From an uncultured Bacilli bacterium (GTDB lineage Bacteria > Bacillota_I > Bacilli_A > RF39 > UBA660), in assembly GCA_944358705.1 (NCBI GenBank), contig CALVRR010000015.1, positions 1 through 41,069 of the forward strand: a stretch of 41,069 bases of DNA, given 5' to 3'. This document shows, piece after piece, positions 1 through 7,964 of this stretch. The notes below the pieces were generated by a model. The model did no database searches, had not been told where the DNA came from, and saw only the letters and a program-made list of their open reading frames with translations. The translations under genes were made by a program, and so were the position numbers. Each line of letters starts with the position of its first letter. Positions within the stretch are counted from its first letter, which is position 1.

Positions 1-267
1 GAGGGATTAGAAAGAGGATTAAAACAAGGATTAGAGCAAGGCTTAGAGCAAGGCTTAGAACAAGGATTAGAACAAGGATTAGAACAAGGATTAGAACAAG
101 GTCTTGAACAAGGTTTAGAACAAGGTCTTGAACAAGGAAAGGAAGAAGCTAATAGACGGGTTGTTATGGTTATGCTAGAGAAAAAATTAGATATCTCTTT
201 GATATCCGAATGTACAGGATTCACTATTGATATGATAAAAAAGATACAAGAATCAATGAATGATTAG
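1..267 (+). CDS. C-terminal fragment of an Rpn-type (PD-(D/E)XK nuclease family transposase) protein
   Basis: The window opens inside a gene read in frame 1 and closed by TAG at 265-267; 88 residues are visible. The first 45 or so are a run of Gly-Leu-Glu-Gln tetrapeptides. They are followed by a short helical tail that reads like the end of Rpn/PD-(D/E)XK transposase-family proteins: an ML-x-K stretch, LDISLI, then a T-G-F/L-T helix-turn-like end. In that family the nuclease core is N-terminal and this repeat-plus-tail is a common C-terminus. The catalytic part lies outside the window, so activity cannot be judged. The family assignment rests on the tail pattern only. Confidence 0.6.
   Translation, partial: EGLERGLKQGLEQGLEQGLEQGLEQGLEQGLEQGLEQGLEQGLEQGKEEANRRVVMVMLEKKLDISLISECTGFTIDMIKKIQESMND
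4..135 (+). repeat. Eleven tandem 12-bp units encoding GLEQ
   Basis: Eleven consecutive 12-bp units of the form GGN TTA/CTT GAA/AAA CAA/AGA sit in frame. Units six to eight (64-99) are identical. The outer units differ mainly at third positions, so the array is partly homogenised and could change length by slippage without breaking the frame. Confidence 0.9.
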
Positions 268-279
268 ATTATTTTTATA

Positions 280-308
280 GAGTTTGACAATTTTGTCACT
301 CTTTTTTT
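280..308 (+). terminator. Rho-independent terminator after the Rpn-type gene
   Basis: GAG plus TGACA (280-289) pair with TGTCA plus CTC (294-301) around a short ATTT loop, with a two-base bulge. A run of seven T follows. It lies 12 bases after the stop codon. Confidence 0.75.
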
Positions 309-321
309 ATTTTTTTATTTA

Positions 322-330
322 TGTTATACT
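322..330 (+). promoter_or_regulatory. Extended -10 promoter for the pgi operon
   Basis: TGTTATACT is an extended -10 element (TG, one base, TATACT) placed 27 bases before the pgi start. No good -35 is visible; the upstream bases are a T-rich run, which fits an extended -10 promoter. The same TGnTATACT form recurs before several other genes in this window. Confidence 0.65.
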
Positions 331-357
331 TTTAATAAGTTAGAAAGAAGGTAGATT

Positions 358-1563
358 ATGAAGCTAGATATTACAACTTATATGGATAATTTTTTAGATA
401 AAGAATTAGTAAAAAAATATAGTAGTCGAAAAGAAGAGGTTTTTCAAAAATTAGATACTGCGTATATGAATGGATGGCTTAGTCCAGATGAATCTTCTGT
501 TGATGAAATTTTAAAAGTTAGAGATAAAGTATTTAGTCATTCGAAATGTTTAGTGGTAGTTGGAATTGGAGGTTCTTTTTTAGGAAGTTGTGCTTTGTAT
601 TCTATGTTTACTTCTTATTTTAAGAAGCAAGACTTTCAAGTTATTTTTGCTGGAACAACGTTATCTAGTAGTTATATGAAAGAATTGTTAGAATATTTGG
701 AGGGGGTTGATTTTTCAGTTAATGTTATTAGTAAGAGTGGGACTACTATGGAAACTTCTCTTACTTATTCAGCGATAAAGAAAATTATGGAGAAAAAATA
801 TTCTATTGAGGAAATCAGAAATAGAATTATTGTTACTACGGATTCTGTAAAAGGAAATTTACGACGTGAAGTAGAAGAAGTTGGATATTCGTCTTTTGTT
901 ATTCCTGATAATATTGGTGGTCGTTATTCTTTACTTACTCCTGCTCATTTATTTCCACTTTCTTTTTGTATTGATATTAGAGAATTAATCTCTGGTTATA
1001 TGGAAGGGTTAAAGTTAAAAGAAGAAGCTTTTTCTTATGCAGTTGTTCGTCGCAGTATGTTTGATCAAGGAAAAGTAATAGAGAATTTTGTAACTTATGA
1101 AAATAATTTTTATTATTATATGGAGTGGTTAAAACAATTATTTGGAGAAACAGAAGGAAAAAATGGAAAAGGAATTTTTCCGTCTTCTATGATTCATACT
1201 AGAGATTTGCATTCTTTAGGACAGTTTGTTCAAGAAGGAAATAAAATATTATTTGAAACTTTCTTTAAAATAAAAAATAGTTCTTCTTGTTTTATTGATG
1301 GAAAAGAGTTGCATCCTATTAATTTAGTAGTGGAAGATAGTGTGATTGCTGCTCATGTGTCTGGTGGGGTTCCTTGTGTTGTTTTAGAAATCGATGAAGT
1401 AAGTCCTAGAAATTTAGGAGAAGTTTCTTCTTTCTTCTTCTTAGTTGCTGCATTATCTGGATATTTATTTGATGTTGATCCTTTTAATCAACCAGGAGTT
1501 GAAGTATATAAAAGTGAAGTTCGTTCACGTTTAAATTCGATTGGGGAGAAGTATGAAAAATAA
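358..1563 (+). CDS. pgi: Glucose-6-phosphate isomerase
   Basis: Cytoplasmic glycolytic enzyme interconverting glucose-6-phosphate and fructose-6-phosphate. The sugar-phosphate-binding SIS motifs are clear: VVGIGGSFLGS near residue 66, and SKSGTTMET near 124. The family signature near residue 378 contains FNQPGVEVYK, with the lysine expected at the active site. The DLHSLGQFVQEG block is also typical of bacterial Pgi. At 401 residues it is shorter than the usual 430-450, but no core motif is missing. GAAAGAAGG precedes the ATG at the right distance. It is first in a run with the PAP2, HAD and sulfotransferase genes, and its end overlaps the next gene by 11 bases. Confidence 0.96.
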   Translation: MKLDITTYMDNFLDKELVKKYSSRKEEVFQKLDTAYMNGWLSPDESSVDEILKVRDKVFSHSKCLVVVGIGGSFLGSCALYSMFTSYFKKQDFQVIFAGTTLSSSYMKELLEYLEGVDFSVNVISKSGTTMETSLTYSAIKKIMEKKYSIEEIRNRIIVTTDSVKGNLRREVEEVGYSSFVIPDNIGGRYSLLTPAHLFPLSFCIDIRELISGYMEGLKLKEEAFSYAVVRRSMFDQGKVIENFVTYENNFYYYMEWLKQLFGETEGKNGKGIFPSSMIHTRDLHSLGQFVQEGNKILFETFFKIKNSSSCFIDGKELHPINLVVEDSVIAAHVSGGVPCVVLEIDEVSPRNLGEVSSFFFLVAALSGYLFDVDPFNQPGVEVYKSEVRSRLNSIGEKYEK

Positions 1564-2161
1564 AAATATAATATTATCGATTCTCTTTGGGTTTCTTTTT
1601 CTTCTTGTGTTAATTTTTGTTGTACTTGGTAAAACGACAAATTTTGATCAAGGGGTTTATGATATAATTATTTCACTAAGATCATCATTTTTTGATATCT
1701 ATTTTACTGGGATTACAAAATTTGGAAATACAATTATGGTTGTTTTGATTGTTTCTATGTTTATTTTAGCAACTAGAAATAAATATGGTATTTTTTTAGC
1801 GATTAGTGCGATTGATTGTTTATTATTAAATACTATTGTTAAATTAGCTGTACAAAGACAACGACCACAAGGTCTTCGATTGATTGCACAAGGAGGATAT
1901 TCTTTTCCTAGTGGTCATGCGATGATGTCTATTTGTGTTTATGGATATCTTTTGTACTTAGCGATTACGAAGATTAAGAATAAAATTTTAAAGTATAGTG
2001 TATCAGTTTTCTTATTTTTGGTTATTTTAAGTATAGGAGTTAGTCGTATTTATGTTGGGGTTCATTATGCTAGTGACGTTATTGCAGGATATTTGTTAGC
2101 GTTATGTTATTTGTTTTTATTTATTGAGATAACTAAAAAAATTCATTTTGAGAGAGGGTGA
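1553..2161 (+). CDS. PAP2-family membrane phosphatase
   Basis: Integral membrane acid phosphatase of the PAP2/phosphatidylglycerophosphatase B superfamily, likely acting on lipid phosphates such as undecaprenyl pyrophosphate or phosphatidic acid at the membrane surface. All three catalytic motifs are present: K97-x6-RP (KLAVQRQRP), PSGH at 119-122, and SR-x5-H-x3-D (S164 to D175). Several hydrophobic segments surround them. A TTG at 1541 would add four residues, but GGGGAGA sits just upstream of the ATG at 1553, so the 202-residue form is preferred. Translation is probably coupled to pgi through the overlap. The exact substrate cannot be told from sequence. Confidence 0.9.
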   Translation: MKNKNIILSILFGFLFLLVLIFVVLGKTTNFDQGVYDIIISLRSSFFDIYFTGITKFGNTIMVVLIVSMFILATRNKYGIFLAISAIDCLLLNTIVKLAVQRQRPQGLRLIAQGGYSFPSGHAMMSICVYGYLLYLAITKIKNKILKYSVSVFLFLVILSIGVSRIYVGVHYASDVIAGYLLALCYLFLFIEITKKIHFERG

Positions 2162-2165
2162 GGTT

Positions 2166-2954
2166 ATGTATAAAATGATTGTTAGTGATTTTGATGGAAC
2201 GTTAATTGATTCGGATGAAGCTATTCCTCTTTCTACTATGGTTGAAATTGATCGTATTCGAAAACTCGGAGTTAAATTTGTTGTTGCGACTGGTAGAATA
2301 TTAAAATCAGTCTTAGATTATAATCGGGATTTCCCTTTTTTAGATTATGTTATTTCTTGTGATGGAGCTTATGTTTATGATGTTTCCAATCGAAAGACAT
2401 TATATAAGAAGCCTTTAGGTGGTTCGATTATTAAAAAAATAAAAAAAATGTATTCTGATTGTGGTATAAATTTCTGTACGATCCAGGAATGGAATTTCTG
2501 TACGAATGATATTGTTTATTCTGAAGTCAAAAAACGTAATATGACTTTTGAGGATTTTTATCAAGAAAATAAAACGAATATTTATAAGATGGAAGTTTAT
2601 TTTAAAACAAAGAAGGAAAGAGATAGTGCTTTTTCTGAAATGCAAGAGTTAAAAATAAATGCAACGTTTTTTAAAATGAATGAAGGAAAAAAACGTTATT
2701 TAATTGAAATTGTTGCGAAGGATGTTCATAAGGCGTTAGGACTGGAAAAAATTTGTAAATTAGAACATATTCCTTTAAGTGAAGTTGTTTGTGTTGGAGA
2801 TGGTGATAATGATAATGATATTCCTATATTTTTATCAGTAGGAAAAAGTGTTGCTGTTGCAAATGGGTCGAAAAAAGCAAAAGAAGTAGCAATGATGCAG
2901 ACAAGTTCTAATGAAACGAAAGGAGTTGAAAAAGCAATTAAAAAATTATTTTAA
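2166..2954 (+). CDS. Cof-type HAD-IIB family phosphatase
   Basis: Haloacid-dehalogenase hydrolase of the Cof/YwpJ type, which dephosphorylates small sugar or cofactor phosphates in the cytoplasm. Motif I is DFDGTL with the nucleophile Asp8 and acid/base Asp10. A T-G-R follows near residue 41 (motif II). The C-terminal GDGDNDNDI near residue 212 supplies the metal-binding aspartates. The length of 262 residues and the large cap region fit the IIB subclass. A TTG at 2148 is possible, but GAGGGTGAGG stands directly before the ATG at 2166. Only four bases separate it from the PAP2 gene. Substrate unknown. Confidence 0.9.
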   Translation: MYKMIVSDFDGTLIDSDEAIPLSTMVEIDRIRKLGVKFVVATGRILKSVLDYNRDFPFLDYVISCDGAYVYDVSNRKTLYKKPLGGSIIKKIKKMYSDCGINFCTIQEWNFCTNDIVYSEVKKRNMTFEDFYQENKTNIYKMEVYFKTKKERDSAFSEMQELKINATFFKMNEGKKRYLIEIVAKDVHKALGLEKICKLEHIPLSEVVCVGDGDNDNDIPIFLSVGKSVAVANGSKKAKEVAMMQTSSNETKGVEKAIKKLF

Positions 2955-3006
2955 ATTTCACTTATTTTTCACAATTGCTAGTTAATATTTTTGTGGGAGG
3001 AAATTT

Positions 3007-4740
3007 ATGAAAAAGCGTAAGAAGTTGAATCATGGAAAGAAAGATTGGGGTCTTTTAAAGAAAATAGGATTGGTAGTTTTATTTTTGGTAGTTATTTGTG
3101 GTATTTCTTATGGAGCTGTTATGTTTATACGAGGGCTTAATGAAGAGATTGTAAAAAGTCAGTTAAATGATGAAGATTGGTTAGCTGAGAATGTTAAAAT
3201 TTCGAAAAATGCTAGTTTAGGTAAGAATATTTATTCAGTTAGTAGACCAAGTGAAGTAGAAATTTTTGATATGGTTTATCAAGAGGTAATACAGGATAAA
3301 TTAGATGTTTTGTTAGAAGAAGAATATTCTTTTGAAAATCCACTTATGATTTATAATCCATATGGTACTAATACTTTGGGATTAAATGTATATTTTAGTA
3401 CCGATGAAGTTGCGGAAGTACGTTATACGATTCATGTAAATGATAAAGATATTGAGGATTTTTCTAGAACATTATCGAATGGAGAAAAAGATAATGTTAC
3501 TAAGAATCATGCTTATCAGATTATCGGATTAATTGCTGGAGAAAAAAATGAGGTTACTTTAGAATTGCTTGATGCTGATGGAGAAGAAATTGCTACGAAA
3601 GAATTTACGGTGGATCTTCGAAATGTTAAAGTAAATGGACAAAAGAAATTAAAAGTGAAAGATGGAGATAGTAAAGAGGAACTTGCGAATGGTCTTTATT
3701 CGATGCTTGGAAATGATTCAGATGATCAGGATTATTTAGCACTTTATGATAATGATGGAATTTTAAGAATGGAAACAGAAATTATTGGATATCGTGCTCA
3801 TTGTATTTTATTTAAAGATGATAAGATGTATTATTCTATTTCTCAAACAAGAATAGCTGAGGTTAATCCATTAGGTCAAGTTACGGAAATTTATCGTACA
3901 GGACATTATCAATTGCATCATGATTATACCTTTGATGATGATGGTAATTTAATTGTTTTAGCGAATAATACAAAGAAAGATACCGAAGAAGATTGTATTA
4001 TTAAGATAGATTTAGATACAAAAGCTGTTACTGAGGTTATTGATTTTGAAGATATGTTTCAATCTTATGTAGGAACTTGTGAACTTGATACTACAGGAAG
4101 TCGTGATGAAGGGGAAGATGGACTAGACTGGTTACATATTAATTCTATTGTATGGTTAGATGGTGATGTTTTATTAAGTAGTCGTGAAACAAGTTCTATT
4201 ATAAGAGTTAATGATATCGAAGAAGATCCTGAACTTGTATATATCCTTTCTAATGATAAATTCTGGAAAGATACGGAGTTTAGTGATTATGTTTATGAGC
4301 AAAAAGGTGACTTTAAGATTCATGCAGGGCAACATAGTCTAAATTATGAAGAAACGGATGAAGAAGGAGTTTATTATATTACTTTCTTTGATAATAACTA
4401 TGGTAAATCTGCTTCTCAACCTGATTTTGATTATTCTACAGTAGGTATTGATAATCATAATTCCTTTAAAGGAGATAAATCCTATTATTATGTTTATAAA
4501 GTTGATGAAAATGAAGAAGCCTTTGAATTAGTAGATAGTTTTGATGTTACATATTCTGGTATTGTATCTAGTGTACAACCAATGGATAATGGTAATGTTG
4601 TGATTGATTCTGGTACTGCTGGAGTATTTGCAGAGTATGACGAGGATCATAATTTAATCAGACAATTTACTGCTAAATTAAATAAATATATGGTATATCG
4701 TGTATTTAAATATACATTTAATGATTTCTGGTTTGAATAA
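3007..4740 (+). CDS. Membrane-anchored aryl-sulfate sulfotransferase
   Basis: Resembles bacterial aryl-sulfate sulfotransferases (ASST), which move a sulfate group from one phenolic sulfate to another phenol without PAPS. Expected catalytic positions are all visible: H304/H305 in LHHDYTFDDDGNL, H377 in DWLHINSI, R393 in SSRETSS and H443 in AGQHS. These correspond to the His, His, Arg and nucleophilic His of the E. coli enzyme. An N-terminal beta-sandwich domain (about 100-205) precedes the propeller. In place of a cleavable signal there is one membrane segment at about 20-42 after a basic stretch, so the enzyme should face outward while tethered. GGGAGG lies before the ATG. It ends the pgi run and is followed by a strong terminator. 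Confidence 0.87.
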   Translation: MKKRKKLNHGKKDWGLLKKIGLVVLFLVVICGISYGAVMFIRGLNEEIVKSQLNDEDWLAENVKISKNASLGKNIYSVSRPSEVEIFDMVYQEVIQDKLDVLLEEEYSFENPLMIYNPYGTNTLGLNVYFSTDEVAEVRYTIHVNDKDIEDFSRTLSNGEKDNVTKNHAYQIIGLIAGEKNEVTLELLDADGEEIATKEFTVDLRNVKVNGQKKLKVKDGDSKEELANGLYSMLGNDSDDQDYLALYDNDGILRMETEIIGYRAHCILFKDDKMYYSISQTRIAEVNPLGQVTEIYRTGHYQLHHDYTFDDDGNLIVLANNTKKDTEEDCIIKIDLDTKAVTEVIDFEDMFQSYVGTCELDTTGSRDEGEDGLDWLHINSIVWLDGDVLLSSRETSSIIRVNDIEEDPELVYILSNDKFWKDTEFSDYVYEQKGDFKIHAGQHSLNYEETDEEGVYYITFFDNNYGKSASQPDFDYSTVGIDNHNSFKGDKSYYYVYKVDENEEAFELVDSFDVTYSGIVSSVQPMDNGNVVIDSGTAGVFAEYDEDHNLIRQFTAKLNKYMVYRVFKYTFNDFWFE

Positions 4741-4773
4741 AAGTAGATTTAAATTAAAATGAAGTTGTAAGAT

Positions 4774-4806
4774 AAATGTAGACATAAAAAAGTGTCTACA
4801 TTTTTT
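4774..4806 (+). terminator. Strong rho-independent terminator
   Basis: TGTAGACA (4777-4784) pairs perfectly with TGTCTACA (4793-4800), extended by AAA/TTT, and is followed by a T run. It ends the pgi-to-sulfotransferase transcript. The rest of 4741-5009 holds the pilus-locus promoter and a leader of about 100 bases with no convincing gene. Confidence 0.9.
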
Positions 4807-4876
4807 GTGCTTATTTTTCTAAGTTGATTTTTTGTAATTAAATTTGTTCTTTTTGATTTTTCGAAGGGAAAATATA

Positions 4877-4905
4877 TTGTCAAAAAAGTTAAAATATAGT
4901 ATATT
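4877..4905 (+). promoter_or_regulatory. Candidate promoter of the pilus locus
   Basis: TTGTCA (4877-4882) and TATATT (4900-4905) are separated by 17 bases. Transcription would start near 4912 and leave a leader of about 98 bases before the first gene, longer than for most genes here. The leader is very AT-rich and other weak -10-like strings occur nearer the start. Confidence 0.5.
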
Positions 4906-5009
4906 TATTGTAATAAAGAATAGAGAAGCATTGAACTTTTGCATCGTAGAGTTGTATATATTTATAAGTTTTATATATTTTGGTAATACTAATGATATAG
5001 GAGAATTTT

Positions 5010-7943
5010 ATGAAAGGGAAAATTAAAGACTTTATAAATCATTATAAAAAAGAAGTAATGATTTTTAGTGTTTTTATTTTATTTTTCTCTATCTTTTTTA
5101 TTGGAAATGCTTTTGCTGCTTTCACACCTGTTAAAAGTGTTATTATTACTTCTAAAAATACAAGTTATGGAAATAAGGAAGAAGGTTCCTGGCAGGTAGA
5201 AAAGAGTGGTAAATGGATTGGTAAAGGTAGAGCTAGAGTTATTTTTGATGTGGATACTACTTTAATGACAGAAAATAAAAGTACGGATATTATTATGGTA
5301 TTAGATATTTCTGGTTCTATGTCTGGTGATAAATTGGATAGAGTGAAACAGGATTCTACGGAATTAGTTGATAGTTTACTTTCTAATGGAAATAATCAAG
5401 TAGCTCTTATTACTTTTGATACCACTTCTACTATAGTATCTGATTTTACCAATGATAAAGATAAGTTAATAAGTCAAATTAATGATTTACAAGTTCAGGG
5501 TAGTACTAATTATTATCAAGCATTAGTAAATGTTGATAATATTTTAAAAGACTATACAAAGCAAGATAATAGAGATGCGGTAGTTTTATTTTTAACGGAT
5601 GGTTATCCTAATGTTGATACTCCTAATCAGATTACGCAATATCAATATTTAAAAACGATGTATCCTTATATTACTGTGAATGGAATACAGTATGAGATGG
5701 GAAATGCTATTTTAAAACCTATTCAAGAAGTTAGTGATGATCAGTTTTTTGCTGATATGGAAACTTTAAGTAATGTGTTATTTGATGCAAGTGTTGTGCC
5801 TATTCCTTATGAAAAGTTTGAAATTGTGGATTATATTGATCAACGTTATTTTAAATTAGAGAGTAAAGATGATATTACTGTTAGTGAAGGGACAATAAAA
5901 TTAGAAGAGGAAAATGGTAAACAAAAAATTACTTGGACGATTGATAATTTTAAATCTGGAAGAAATGCAAAACTTACGATGGATATCAATTTAAAAGAAG
6001 AGTATATAGGACAAGGTGGAATATATCCAACGAATGAGAGTGAAGAGGTAATCAGTTCTATTCAAGGACAAGAAGAAGATGTTAACAGTACTTTAACTCC
6101 AGTACTTTCAGATAACTATCAAGTTATTTATGATGGAAATGCTCCAGGGGGGAAAGTGGTAAATAATGTTCCGAAAGAGGCAAATTATTCTATTTTTGAT
6201 ACTGTATCCATTTCCAATGAAGAACCTACTTGTGCTGGGTATGAGTTCAAAGGATGGGAGATTGCTACTAAGGGTGTAACTCGAGCAGGAGATGATTACT
6301 TTATCATGCCAGAGGAGGATGTAATTATTCGTGCTAAATGGAGTAAAGTAGAAATAGCAAAGTCTATGGATGGCACTGTTAATACGATGGGTGATTCTAT
6401 TATGAAACGGTATACTTCTTCTACCACCACAGATTATCATAATAGTAAATATAAAAGTAAAATTACTTCTGTTGTAACCAAGGATAATTTAGATATACCA
6501 GCAAACGCTATAGAGTATTGGGATGTGTCAGCAGCAGGAGATGGAAGTGTGATTGCTTATATTGAAGATGATGGAAGTGGTAATGGAACTTATAAAGTAA
6601 CCATCGGAGGTCAAGGAGGAATTATAGCCAATCCTAATTCTAGTTATTTGTTTTATGGAAGTTCTTCTAGTAATGGATTTTCTTCTTTAGAGTCTATTGA
6701 CTTAACCTATTTAGATACAAGTCAGGTAACTAAAATGAGTTATATGTTTCGATATTGTGGTAGTTTAACTAATATTATCTTTGGAAATAATTTTGATACA
6801 TCGAATGTAACAACTATGAGTTATATGTTTTCTGGTTGTCGTAGTTTAACAAGTATAGATTTGAGTAGTTTTGACACGTCAAATGTAACATATATGAGTT
6901 CTATATTTTCTAGTTGTAGTAGTTTAACTAGTTTAGGTGTTAGTCGTTTTGATACCTCAAAAGTAACTAATATGAGTTCTATGTTTTCTGGTTGTAGCAG
7001 TTTAACTAGTTTAGATGTTACTAGCTTTGATACATCGAATGTAACAAATATGAGATCTATGTTTTATAGTTGTAGTGGGTTAACCAGTTTGGATGTTAGT
7101 CATTTTGATACATCCAATGTAACTAGTATGAGTTCTATGTTTTATAGTTGTAGTGGCTTAACAAGTGTAGATGTCAGTCATTTTGATACATCGAAAGTAA
7201 CGAACATGGAAGCTATGTTTAGAGATTGTAGTAATTTAACAAGTGTAGATGTCAGTCATTTTGATACATCGAATGTAACAACTATGAGTTATATGTTTTC
7301 TGGTTGTCGTAGTTTAACAAGCATAGATTTAAGTAGTTTTGACACGTCAAATGTAACAAATATGAGTTCTATATTTTTTAGTTGTCGTAGTTTAACTAGT
7401 TTAGATGTTAGTCGTTTTGATACCTCAAAAGTAACTAATATGAGTTCTATGTTTTCTGGTTGTAGCAGTTTAACAAGTTTAGATTTGAGTAATTTTAATA
7501 CCGTTCAAGTAACAGATATGTCAGATATGTTTATGGATTGTAGTAGTTTAACTGATTTAGATGTTAGTCATTTTGATACATCTAATGTAACATATATGTT
7601 TCGAATGTTTTATAGTTGTGACAGTTTAACTAGCTTGGACGTTAGTAATTTTGATACATCCAAAGTAACGAATATGAGTGCTATGTTTATAAATTGTATC
7701 AGGTTAACAAGTCTAGATATGCGAAATGCTGATTTTAATTCTGTTACTTCATATGGTAATATGTTTACTTCTGTTAATGGTAGTATTAATGTTATTGTTA
7801 AAGATAGTACGGCTCAGAATTTTATACGTGCTAGGCTTGATGATGCTGGTAAGACAAATGCAATGGTGACAATTGCTACGTCTACTCGGTCATTACCACT
7901 TAGCTTTAAAAGCGTTTGGTCTGATAGTTTGAGTTGGTTATAA
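5010..7943 (+). CDS. VWA-domain surface protein with InlB-type and DUF285 (BspA-like) repeats
   Basis: Secreted or surface protein of 977 residues, likely an adhesin. A signal-like hydrophobic segment (about 17-37) ends at an A-F-A site. A von Willebrand A domain follows with an intact metal site: D99-x-S101-x-S103, T166 in GSTNYYQ and D197 in LTDGYP. An InlB/Listeria-Bacteroides repeat lies at about 371-447 (GYEFKGWE to IRAKWSK). Residues 560-898 are thirteen DUF285 repeats, closed by a degenerate one. There is no LPxTG motif and no C-terminal membrane segment; the protein ends in a Ser-rich tail. AGGAG precedes the ATG. It is first in the pilus locus and is paralogous to the protein at 15820. 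VWA proteins often form pilus tips, but the missing sorting signal argues against a covalent tip, so its anchoring is unknown. Confidence 0.85.
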   Translation: MKGKIKDFINHYKKEVMIFSVFILFFSIFFIGNAFAAFTPVKSVIITSKNTSYGNKEEGSWQVEKSGKWIGKGRARVIFDVDTTLMTENKSTDIIMVLDISGSMSGDKLDRVKQDSTELVDSLLSNGNNQVALITFDTTSTIVSDFTNDKDKLISQINDLQVQGSTNYYQALVNVDNILKDYTKQDNRDAVVLFLTDGYPNVDTPNQITQYQYLKTMYPYITVNGIQYEMGNAILKPIQEVSDDQFFADMETLSNVLFDASVVPIPYEKFEIVDYIDQRYFKLESKDDITVSEGTIKLEEENGKQKITWTIDNFKSGRNAKLTMDINLKEEYIGQGGIYPTNESEEVISSIQGQEEDVNSTLTPVLSDNYQVIYDGNAPGGKVVNNVPKEANYSIFDTVSISNEEPTCAGYEFKGWEIATKGVTRAGDDYFIMPEEDVIIRAKWSKVEIAKSMDGTVNTMGDSIMKRYTSSTTTDYHNSKYKSKITSVVTKDNLDIPANAIEYWDVSAAGDGSVIAYIEDDGSGNGTYKVTIGGQGGIIANPNSSYLFYGSSSSNGFSSLESIDLTYLDTSQVTKMSYMFRYCGSLTNIIFGNNFDTSNVTTMSYMFSGCRSLTSIDLSSFDTSNVTYMSSIFSSCSSLTSLGVSRFDTSKVTNMSSMFSGCSSLTSLDVTSFDTSNVTNMRSMFYSCSGLTSLDVSHFDTSNVTSMSSMFYSCSGLTSVDVSHFDTSKVTNMEAMFRDCSNLTSVDVSHFDTSNVTTMSYMFSGCRSLTSIDLSSFDTSNVTNMSSIFFSCRSLTSLDVSRFDTSKVTNMSSMFSGCSSLTSLDLSNFNTVQVTDMSDMFMDCSSLTDLDVSHFDTSNVTYMFRMFYSCDSLTSLDVSNFDTSKVTNMSAMFINCIRLTSLDMRNADFNSVTSYGNMFTSVNGSINVIVKDSTAQNFIRARLDDAGKTNAMVTIATSTRSLPLSFKSVWSDSLSWL
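6687..7703 (+). repeat. Thirteen DUF285 repeats (78-bp units)
   Basis: Thirteen in-frame units of 26 codons (the second has 27) follow the pattern LTSLDVSxFDTSNVTxMSxM, then F-x-x-C-x-x. A degenerate capping unit begins at 7704. Units 2-4 (from 6791) and units 8-10 (from 7259) are almost identical at the DNA level and lie exactly 468 bp, six units, apart. Confidence 0.95.
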
Positions 7944-7964
7944 AAGTTTTAGAAAGGAGAATAT

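Noticed and set aside
1..140. CRISPR or origin-like iterons
   Set aside because: The 12-bp units are contiguous, in frame and encode GLEQ in a known type of protein tail.
4844..5026. 60-codon frame upstream of the first VWA gene
   Set aside because: It has no ribosome site, lies over the probable promoter and leader, overlaps the true start and has a composition rich in Phe/Ile/Lys expected from random AT-rich DNA.
6687..7790. CRISPR array
   Set aside because: The regular 78-bp spacing comes from in-frame DUF285 protein repeats; there are no unique spacers between constant repeats and no cas genes.
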